From an uncultured Candidatus Melainabacteria bacterium (lineage in GTDB: Bacteria > Cyanobacteriota > Vampirovibrionia > Gastranaerophilales > Gastranaerophilaceae): DNA of 12,344 nucleotides. The notes beneath the pieces are model-generated. The model was not told where the DNA came from. It did no database searches and worked only from the letters and a program-made list of their open reading frames with translations. The stretch covers positions 1 to 12,344 of the forward strand of contig CAKUXO010000034.1 of assembly GCA_934700385.1 (NCBI GenBank), read 5' to 3'. Each line of letters starts with the position of its first letter. The first letter of the stretch is position 1. Positions 1-5,476 of this stretch are shown here, piece after piece. The position numbers and the translations under genes are program-made.

Positions 1-638
1 ATGTATTACACCCACGTTCTGTTGAAACAGCAAAACTTCGCAATATGCCAATGCGAGTTAGGAGCACATTCAAACTAGATGATTTAGGAACTTTAATTAT
101 AGGAGTCGAAGAAATGGAATTAAACAAACCCGTTACCGGATTAGCTTGCGATAGCTCACAAATCAGAATTGTTATATGTGATGTTGAAGATAAACCCGGA
201 AACGCTGCAAAATTGTTTAATTTAATGGCAAGTAAAAATTTAAGCGTTGATATGATTATTCAATCTTACGCAAGAAATTCTAAAAACACAAACGATATCG
301 CATTTACAATTGCAAAATCAGATTATGAAATTTTTAAATCAATTGAAGATGATATTAACAAAATCGTTAATGCAAGCAACATTTTTATTGATGAAGACAT
401 CGCAAAAGTTTCAATTGTAGGTGCCGGCATGATAGATAGACCGGGGATTGCCGCAAAAATGTTTGATACATTAGCTCAAGCAGATATTAACATTAAAATG
501 ATTTCAACAAGTGAAATTAAAATCAGCTGCTTAGTTGAAAAGAAACATTCTGAAACCGCAGCTAAAATTCTTTGCAGCGCTTTTAATTTAGATGGCGCAG
601 AAGTTGCTGATGTAAAAGGCGATTTACCTGTTCTATAA
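1..638 (+). CDS. lysC: Aspartate kinase, C-terminal part (5' end outside window)
   Basis: This enzyme phosphorylates L-aspartate, the first step of the lysine, threonine and methionine branch; it acts in the cytoplasm. The reading frame is open from position 3 with no start. The residues before the first ATG (VLHPRSVETAKLRN, then MPMRVRSTF) match the end of the aspartokinase catalytic domain, so the ATG at position 45 is internal and the gene is truncated by the window edge. Two ACT domains follow, at about 126-345 and 396-600, each with the D-x-PG-x-AAK-x-F pattern (DKPGNAAKLF and DRPGIAAKMF). This is the usual allosteric module for lysine/threonine feedback. Only one ACT pair follows the catalytic domain, unlike the doubled pair common in cyanobacterial enzymes. 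The stop is TAA, and tilS starts 4 nt downstream, which suggests co-transcription. The family call is firm; which amino acid inhibits it cannot be read here. Confidence 0.95.
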   Translation, partial: VLHPRSVETAKLRNMPMRVRSTFKLDDLGTLIIGVEEMELNKPVTGLACDSSQIRIVICDVEDKPGNAAKLFNLMASKNLSVDMIIQSYARNSKNTNDIAFTIAKSDYEIFKSIEDDINKIVNASNIFIDEDIAKVSIVGAGMIDRPGIAAKMFDTLAQADINIKMISTSEIKISCLVEKKHSETAAKILCSAFNLDGAEVADVKGDLPVL

Positions 639-642
639 TTTA

Positions 643-1584
643 ATGTTAAATACAGTTGAAAATTTTTTAAATAAATATAATATAAAAAACGCAACTATTG
701 CTCTTGGGTTTTCCTCGGGTCCTGATAGTTGCGCTTTAGCACTTATTTTAAATGAATTAAAAGAAAAATATAATCTTAAATTAATTCTTTGTTATTTTAA
801 CCATAATTGGAGAGATGAAGCTCTTGAAGAAGAAATTTTTACTGAAAACTTTGCTAAAAAATTAAATATTGATTTTTTAATCGGCAAAGCACCTAAAGAC
901 GCTAAAAAATCTGAAGAAATTGCAAGAGAATTAAGATATGAATTTTTTAATGAAATATCAAAAAAATATAATTCTGAACACATTTTTTTAGCCCATAATA
1001 AAAACGATAACATTGAAACCTTGATATATCGAATTATTAAAGGGACGTCAATTAAAGGGCTTTGTTCAATTCCTGAAAAAAGAGAGATTTTCTATAGACC
1101 GTTTTTATCAATAACAAAAGATGAAATTTTAAATTTTTTAAAACAAAACAATCAAAATTTTATGATTGATTCATCAAACGAAGATACAAAATATAAAAGA
1201 AATTTAATTAGAAAAAAAATTCTTCCTTTGTTTAAAGAGATAAGCCCAAATTATCTTAATAACATTGAAAATTTAATCAAAAACTCAATTAATTCAAGAG
1301 AAATTATTGAAGAAAAAATAGAAGAAATTAAAAAAGAAATATTTAACAATGATAAAATTTATTATGAAAAATATGTTAATTTAGATGTTAAATATAGATT
1401 AGAAATTTTAAACGATTTTATTGGGAATTATTTAAAATATAGAAATAGAAAAAATTTAATTATGTATGATGATTTTATTTTGAATAATAAACACTCTAAA
1501 ACATCCCTAAATTCTGATTATTTTTTAAGAACAAGATACAAGATGATTTTTATTGAGGAGAATAATAAATGCAAAAAGATATAA
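643..1584 (+). CDS. tilS: tRNA(Ile2)-lysidine synthase TilS, short form
   Basis: TilS attaches lysine to C34 of the CAU-anticodon tRNA-Ile, using ATP, so that the tRNA reads AUA. Visible motifs are an N-type ATP-pyrophosphatase P-loop at residues 23-29 (FSSGPDS), FNHNWRDEALEEE at 52-64 (family H-x-NH-x-xR-x-E-A-x-x-E), LAHNKNDNIET at 116-126 (family HH-x-xDQ-x-ET), KGTSIKGL at 133-140, and DSSNEDTKYKRNLIR at 176-190 (family D-x-SN-x-D-x-x-x-x-RN-x-IR). At 313 aa it ends after the helical linker region and lacks the C-terminal domains of the roughly 430-aa enterobacterial type, as short TilS proteins do. The P-loop has Ser where most members have the first Gly of SGG-x-DS. The frame is closed by a stop at 613-615, and ATG at 643 is the first good start; no strong Shine-Dalgarno is visible, so coupling to lysC is likely. 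Its last 16 nt overlap hpt. Confidence 0.95.
   Translation: MLNTVENFLNKYNIKNATIALGFSSGPDSCALALILNELKEKYNLKLILCYFNHNWRDEALEEEIFTENFAKKLNIDFLIGKAPKDAKKSEEIARELRYEFFNEISKKYNSEHIFLAHNKNDNIETLIYRIIKGTSIKGLCSIPEKREIFYRPFLSITKDEILNFLKQNNQNFMIDSSNEDTKYKRNLIRKKILPLFKEISPNYLNNIENLIKNSINSREIIEEKIEEIKKEIFNNDKIYYEKYVNLDVKYRLEILNDFIGNYLKYRNRKNLIMYDDFILNNKHSKTSLNSDYFLRTRYKMIFIEENNKCKKI
1555..1560 (+). promoter_or_regulatory. Ribosome binding site of hpt inside tilS
   Basis: GAGGAG lies 8 nt before the ATG at 1569, within the last codons of tilS. It fixes the hpt start even though the two genes overlap. Confidence 0.75.
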
Positions 1585-2099
1585 AAGATTTAAAAGTTTT
1601 AATTGATAACAAAAAATTAATTGAAAGAATTAAAACTTTAGCAGATGAAATCAATAATTCATATAAAGAAAATGAAACGATTTATGCTGTTTGCATTTTA
1701 AAAGGTGCAGTAATGTTTTATACACATTTGGTAAAATATCTTAAAATGCCTTTAAAAATGGAATTTATCAGCTTATCTAGTTATCAAAATTCTTTTAGCT
1801 CAACCGGAGAAATTCAACACGGCAAAATTAAAACAGATTTTGAAAACAAAGATGTTTTAATTATTGAAGATATTATGGATACAGGTTTAACCCTTGATTT
1901 TCTGGTTAAACATTTAAAAGAAAATTCAAACGCAAAAAGCGTTAAAACTGCTGTTTTATTTAACAAAAAATGTGCCAGAAAACACGACATTCAACCTGAT
2001 TTTTATGCTTTTGATATAGATGATAAATTTATTGTTGGTTTTGGGCTAGATTATTTAGAACTATATCGAAATATAGACTACATCGGCTATTTTGAATAA
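1569..2099 (+). CDS. hpt: Hypoxanthine(-guanine) phosphoribosyltransferase
   Basis: This enzyme salvages hypoxanthine, and probably guanine, with PRPP to give IMP or GMP in the cytoplasm. It is 176 aa, the normal length for the bacterial family. The PRPP-binding loop is VLIIEDIMDTGLTL at residues 96-109. The flexible loop is SLSSYQNSFSSTG at 68-80, and the C-terminal base/metal region is FIVGFGLDYLELYRN at 154-168, matching the usual VGYGLDY-x-E-x-YRN. ILKGAVMF at 43-50 corresponds to the family's N-terminal LKG motif. The gene is probably co-transcribed with tilS, a pairing conserved in many bacteria. The ftsH gene that often follows hpt is absent; instead the convergent spmB begins with its stop codon at the very next base. 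Hypoxanthine versus guanine preference cannot be read from the sequence. Confidence 0.95.
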   Translation: MQKDIKDLKVLIDNKKLIERIKTLADEINNSYKENETIYAVCILKGAVMFYTHLVKYLKMPLKMEFISLSSYQNSFSSTGEIQHGKIKTDFENKDVLIIEDIMDTGLTLDFLVKHLKENSNAKSVKTAVLFNKKCARKHDIQPDFYAFDIDDKFIVGFGLDYLELYRNIDYIGYFE

Positions 2100-2633
2100 T
2101 TATAAAAAGAAAATTGAACAAATTGAAACAGCAGCAATTAAACCAACAATATCTGCTAAAATTCCAACAATTAATGCGTATCTGAATTTTTTAATTCCCA
2201 CTGCGCCAAAATATACGCTTGCCACATAAAAAGTAGTTTCGCTGCTTCCTGTGATAACTGCGGCTAATTTTGTAGCATAAGAATTAACCCCCGTTTGATT
2301 AATTACATCTGCTAAAAGCCCAAGGGTAGCAGAACCGGATAAAGAACGAGTAATCATTATTATTGTTGTTTCAATTGGGATTTTAAAAAAATCAAGAATT
2401 GGTTTAATTAAATTTTGAATATAATCAATTGCCCCACTAGAACGAAAAGCAGCTGTTGCAACCATTATAGCTATCAAATAAGGAATTATTTTAATGGCAA
2501 TTGAAAAACCTTCCTTAGCACCATCAATAAAATCTTCATAAACAGGAGTTTTTTTAAAAAGCGCATAAATAAAAATAAATGAAATTATAAATGGCAAAAT
2601 CCAAGAAGAAAAAGAGTTTAAAAAATTAATCAT
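2100..2633 (-). CDS. spmB: SpmB-like membrane protein (nucleoside recognition/Gate domain)
   Basis: This is a homologue of spore maturation protein B, an integral membrane protein of the nucleoside-recognition/Gate family. In Bacillus, SpmA and SpmB affect spore-core dehydration, but the family is also widespread in non-sporulating bacteria, where its role is unknown. It is 177 aa, close to the 178 aa of the Bacillus protein. Hydrophobic segments lie near residues 10-26, 45-63, 85-110, 118-145 and 150-176. The family core is SLSGSATLG at 97-105, GSSETTFYVASVYFGAVGIK at 129-148 and KFRYAL at 149-154. ATG at 2633 follows an AAAGG-like site within spmA, and the two genes overlap by 8 nt (ATGATTAA), so translation is coupled. 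Its TAA stop abuts the hpt stop with no spacer and no visible terminator. The family is certain; the function in this organism is not known. Confidence 0.93.
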   Translation of the reverse strand: MINFLNSFSSWILPFIISFIFIYALFKKTPVYEDFIDGAKEGFSIAIKIIPYLIAIMVATAAFRSSGAIDYIQNLIKPILDFFKIPIETTIIMITRSLSGSATLGLLADVINQTGVNSYATKLAAVITGSSETTFYVASVYFGAVGIKKFRYALIVGILADIVGLIAAVSICSIFFL

Positions 2634-3204
2634 GATAAACCCTTTCTAAGATTTTTGAAAAAATAATCGCACTTAAAAAAGCAATTGATGTTACTATTAA
2701 AGTTGGAATTATAATTTGAGATGGATTTTCCATTCCATTTGCCGCCAAAACCGCAATTACAACCGCAGGCACAATTTGAAAACCGGCAGTGTTAATGGCT
2801 AAAAAAGTACACATCGAATTTGTTGCCTTTTGCTTATCTTGATTTTGCTTTTGTATATCTTCCATCGCTTTAATGCCAAATGGTGTTGCAGCGTTTGTTA
2901 AACCAAGGGCATTAGCACTGATATTTAGAGCGATGTTGCTTAAGGCGTCATCATTTTCTTTTAAATCAGGAAATATTTTTAAAAGAGGTTTTTTAATTAA
3001 TTTTGAAAATTTTTCCATTAAACCAGATTTTTGCGCAACTCGAACAACTCCAAGCCAAAAACTCATCACCCCAATTAACGCAAAAGAAACATTAACCGCT
3101 TTTGTTGCAGAATTAAGCATTTGCTCGTTAACATCTGAAATTGAGCCATTAAAAAATGCGCAAAGAAAAGAAATTAAAATTAAAAATACAAAAATATAAT
3201 TCAT
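2626..3204 (-). CDS. spmA: SpmA-like membrane protein (nucleoside recognition/Gate domain)
   Basis: This is the partner of SpmB, probably acting with it in one membrane complex (inferred from constant pairing and coupled translation). It is 192 aa; the Bacillus homologue is about 196 aa. Hydrophobic helices lie at residues 3-18, 38-57, 132-155 and 162-184. The signature ISANALGLTNAATPFGIKAM spans 95-114, close to the family consensus N-x-SAN-x-LG-x-NAATP-x-G-x-K-AM. FLAINTAGFQIVP at 134-146 is also typical. The ATG comes only 3 nt after the stop of the upstream glutamate-rich gene (GGCTAAAAAATG), so the pair belongs to that gene's operon. No sporulation genes are seen nearby. Confidence is high for the family and low for a physiological role. 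Confidence 0.94.
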   Translation of the reverse strand: MNYIFVFLILISFLCAFFNGSISDVNEQMLNSATKAVNVSFALIGVMSFWLGVVRVAQKSGLMEKFSKLIKKPLLKIFPDLKENDDALSNIALNISANALGLTNAATPFGIKAMEDIQKQNQDKQKATNSMCTFLAINTAGFQIVPAVVIAVLAANGMENPSQIIIPTLIVTSIAFLSAIIFSKILERVYHD

Positions 3205-3207
3205 TTT

Positions 3208-5097
3208 TTAGCCTTGAAACGTATGCCCAAAATATTCATCACCGTCTTGAGTTATAGAATATTTTTTGCCATCTTGCGTTTCAATCATTTTAACATAATT
3301 CTTTTCAATTAAATCATCAAGTATTGATAAATCCGCTATTTTGCCGACAGCTTGAAATAATTTTGAATTAATTAATTTCATAGAAAAGCCATCTAGCTTT
3401 GCAAAATGTTTAATATAATATGCACCAATTAAAAATTGTTTTTTTAAGTCATCACAATTAAAACCTGATAAAAACACTTTAAAATCTAAAGGCGCACTTG
3501 GTTCTTCTTTTTTAGGTAGTTCATCGGAAGATTTATTTTCTTCGTTTAAGAAAATACCATCCACCGATTCTTGGTTTTTATTTTCAATTTCAAGTTTTTC
3601 TTTTTGATAATTTTCTTTTTCCTGTTGAATTGTTTTTTCTTTTAAACCAACATCAATAACATCATTTTGAATAACGCCATTTTCAAGGGTTAATTCAGGA
3701 CTTTCAATTGTTTGTTTTTGATTATTTGAAAAAATTTCATCAAAATTATTCAAATTAGATAATTCAGAAATATCAACTGAATCAATTTCTTTTTTAACGT
3801 TATCTAAAATTTCATCAACATTTTTAATTTCTGTTGGAATTGGAGTTTCTTCCTCAACAATTTGAATTTCTTCAGGTAAATCATTTTGAGAAAAATTTTC
3901 TTTATTTGAATTAGATAAAATTATTTCGTCTCCAAAAATTGCATTTAGATTTTGAGAAACATCATCAGATTTTTCTTCAATAGTTTCTTTTTCAACTACT
4001 TCTTCAAGTTTTTGAGGTTGAACATTTTTTTGTTCATTATTAAATTTTTCTTCTAAATCAATAAAATGAAAACCCTCATTTTGAATTTCAGTTTCTTTTT
4101 GTGTTTCTTCTATTTTTTGAGGTTCAACATTTTTTATTTCTTCAATTTCAAGAGGCTTTTGCTCAACATGTTCTTCAACATGTTCATCTAATTTTTCTTC
4201 AACCACTTTTTCAGGTTCTTGTTTTAATTCTTCTTTTTCTTCTTCAAGAGGTTCATCTTGAGACATTTCATAAAGCTCATTATAAATTGTTTCATCTAAT
4301 TTCCAATTAGAATCTAGTTTTTCTTCCTTAATATCTTCTTTTATTTCTTCTTTAACTTCTTTTTTTACTTCTTTTTTAAAATTAAAACCTTTTGGCAGAA
4401 GATTTTTAATAGATAGCTCACGAAGATGTTTATTTCTTCTTCTCATAGCTAAATCTGTATCTTCTTCATCATCAAAATCAGAAGCCTTGAAAGATGGTGT
4501 TGTTTTAACTTCAACTCTTTTTTGCGGAGTTTCAACAACTTCATTTACCTCTTTAACTTCTTCAAGCGGCTTTTGTTCAACAACTTCTTTTACTTCTTCA
4601 AGTGGTAAAAATGGCGAATCTTCTTTTGATGAAGTAATTACAATTGTTTCAGTTGGAGTTAAAGGGGCTTTTGAAACTTCAGAGGTGATTATTTCAGGCT
4701 CAATTTCAATTGGCTGATTTTCAATTACATAAGAATTTTCATTGTCTTCTTGTTCAATTGTAGGTAAGAATTCTTCAATATTTTCTTCAATGTTATCTAA
4801 AGTATTTTCTTCTTGTGGTTGTTCAATTTGAATAGGCGCAGAAGATTTTTCATTAATTATTTCAGCACCAGAAACTTGGATATCAGATTTAATTTCAGAA
4901 GGATTTTGTTCAATTTGATTAATTGAAATTAATTTATCGTTATTTATTTCAATTTGTTTTATTTTCGAGCAAAATTCCTCACTCGCATTAAAAATACGAG
5001 CAAAATAAATATCCATTTCCCTTTGTGTGATATCTTTATTTTTCGATTCAAGACAAAATTCTGAACCGTTTGATTTTATTTTAATGTTGTAGTACAA
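3208..5097 (-). CDS. Glu-rich low-complexity protein with C-terminal winged-helix-like domain
   Basis: I do not recognise this 629-aa protein as a named family. Three parts are visible. Residues 1-55 look folded, with a beta-beta-alpha pattern (YNIKIKSNGSEFCLES, then a helix). Residues 65-535 are a long, very acidic, Glu/Lys/Gln/Asn-rich and probably disordered region with short echoes such as PLEEVKEV (165-172 in variant form, and 177-184) and KKEVKKEVKEEIKEDIKEE at 241-259. It is interrupted by a better-ordered basic patch near 217-240 (AMRRRNKHLRELSIKNLLPK). Residues about 536-625 look like a winged helix: FLIGAYYIKHFAK, DGFSMKLINSKLF, then ILDDLIEKNYVKMIE and KKYSITQDGDEYF. No signal peptide or membrane helix is seen, so it is probably cytoplasmic. 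The start is TTG, because an in-frame TAA lies four codons upstream and AAGGTGG sits 4 nt before it. It lies between the 42-aa gene and spmA on one transcript. DNA binding is possible but unproven. Confidence 0.85.
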   Translation of the reverse strand: MYYNIKIKSNGSEFCLESKNKDITQREMDIYFARIFNASEEFCSKIKQIEINNDKLISINQIEQNPSEIKSDIQVSGAEIINEKSSAPIQIEQPQEENTLDNIEENIEEFLPTIEQEDNENSYVIENQPIEIEPEIITSEVSKAPLTPTETIVITSSKEDSPFLPLEEVKEVVEQKPLEEVKEVNEVVETPQKRVEVKTTPSFKASDFDDEEDTDLAMRRRNKHLRELSIKNLLPKGFNFKKEVKKEVKEEIKEDIKEEKLDSNWKLDETIYNELYEMSQDEPLEEEKEELKQEPEKVVEEKLDEHVEEHVEQKPLEIEEIKNVEPQKIEETQKETEIQNEGFHFIDLEEKFNNEQKNVQPQKLEEVVEKETIEEKSDDVSQNLNAIFGDEIILSNSNKENFSQNDLPEEIQIVEEETPIPTEIKNVDEILDNVKKEIDSVDISELSNLNNFDEIFSNNQKQTIESPELTLENGVIQNDVIDVGLKEKTIQQEKENYQKEKLEIENKNQESVDGIFLNEENKSSDELPKKEEPSAPLDFKVFLSGFNCDDLKKQFLIGAYYIKHFAKLDGFSMKLINSKLFQAVGKIADLSILDDLIEKNYVKMIETQDGKKYSITQDGDEYFGHTFQG

Positions 5098-5101
5098 GTT
5101 T

Positions 5102-5108
5102 CCACCTT
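5102..5108 (-). promoter_or_regulatory. Ribosome binding site supporting a TTG start
   Basis: Read on the minus strand this is AAGGTGG, 4 nt before the TTG at 5097-5095. An in-frame TAA just upstream rules out an earlier start, so this site decides the start of the Glu-rich protein. Confidence 0.65.
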
Positions 5109-5111
5109 AAC

Positions 5112-5240
5112 TTATTGTACGTGTTTTTTAAGAATTTCTTCTCTCCATTTTTCAAGCTGTTGTTCAACAAAATCAGCATCATCAGAAGAAAATTCAATTT
5201 CTAATTCACCTTTTTTCATCTTAAAAACATATTGGGGCAT
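5112..5240 (-). CDS. Small 42-aa protein of unknown function
   Basis: A complete small gene reads MPQYVFKMKKGELEIEF at its start and ends in a charged helix with VEQQLEKWREEILKK. A strong Shine-Dalgarno (AGGAG at 5253-5249) lies 8 nt before the ATG, and a TATAAT box lies upstream at 5275-5270, so it appears to be the first gene of the operon leading to spmA/spmB. The predicted pattern is two beta strands separated by a GE turn, followed by one amphipathic helix. No signal or membrane segment is visible. The Glu-rich gene starts 14 nt downstream of its stop. Its outline resembles the N-terminal 40 residues of that larger protein (Y-x-x-K-x-K...G...strand...helix), so it may be a stand-alone copy of the same mini-domain, though residue identity is low. 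No function can be assigned. Confidence 0.72.
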   Translation of the reverse strand: MPQYVFKMKKGELEIEFSSDDADFVEQQLEKWREEILKKHVQ

Positions 5241-5248
5241 TTCATATT

Positions 5249-5253
5249 CTCCT
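5249..5253 (-). promoter_or_regulatory. Ribosome binding site of the 42-aa gene
   Basis: AGGAG on the minus strand is 8 nt before the ATG at 5240. The nearer ATG at 5246-5244 is in another frame that stops after a few codons, so the ATG at 5240 is the supported start. Confidence 0.75.
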
Positions 5254-5269
5254 AATTTTATCCAATAAT

Positions 5270-5300
5270 ATTATAGTTGAAAGCATGGATTTTTTCTCAA
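5270..5300 (-). promoter_or_regulatory. Predicted sigma70-type promoter for the 42-aa/Glu-rich/spmAB operon
   Basis: The minus strand has a perfect TATAAT at 5275-5270 and a TTGAGA at 5300-5295, separated by 19 bp, slightly longer than ideal. Transcription would start near 5262, giving a leader of about 20 nt before the 42-aa gene. The -10 box is convincing; in such AT-rich DNA the -35 is weaker evidence. Confidence 0.5.
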
Positions 5301-5421
5301 AATTTTAAGTATTGTGACAAAAAATTTAATAATTCTTAAAGATTATTCAAAAAAATTGAAATTCAACTAAAAATTGTTAAATTATTGATATAAGAAGAAA
5401 AAATTTTAATACATTTGTATG

Positions 5422-5450
5422 ACTAAAACAGAGAAAATTTTTTTTATAAT
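5422..5450 (+). promoter_or_regulatory. Predicted promoter of the TPR gene
   Basis: TATAAT at 5445-5450 lies 26 nt before the TTG start at 5477. No good -35 hexamer is present at 16-18 bp; the nearest candidates (ACTAAA or GACTAA, 5421-5427) are poor. The rest of the divergent spacer 5301-5421 is AT-rich with only weak short dyads (for example AATAAT at 5329-5334 with ATTATT at 5343-5348), and I see no convincing RNA gene or operator in it. Confidence 0.4.
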
Positions 5451-5465
5451 ATTTAAGGGAATAGT

Positions 5466-5470
5466 GAGGT
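5466..5470 (+). promoter_or_regulatory. Ribosome binding site supporting a TTG start
   Basis: GAGGT (within GTGAGGT) lies 6 nt before the TTG at 5477. The first in-frame ATG, at 5498, has no such site at a proper distance, so TTG is preferred. Confidence 0.65.
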
Positions 5471-5476
5471 AATCGT

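Noticed and set aside
45..638. A separate 197-aa ACT-domain protein starting at the ATG at 45
   Set aside because: The frame is open upstream to the window edge and encodes the conserved end of the aspartokinase catalytic domain, so this is the tail of lysC.
4101..4717. Open frames on the + strand opposite the Glu-rich gene
   Set aside because: Their Leu/Phe/Ser-rich products are what the antisense of Glu/Lys-rich codons gives; no ribosome site or family motif is seen.
5301..5421. A small RNA or riboswitch in the divergent spacer
   Set aside because: Only short AT-only dyads are present; no stable GC-containing stem, T-run terminator or known aptamer pattern is visible.
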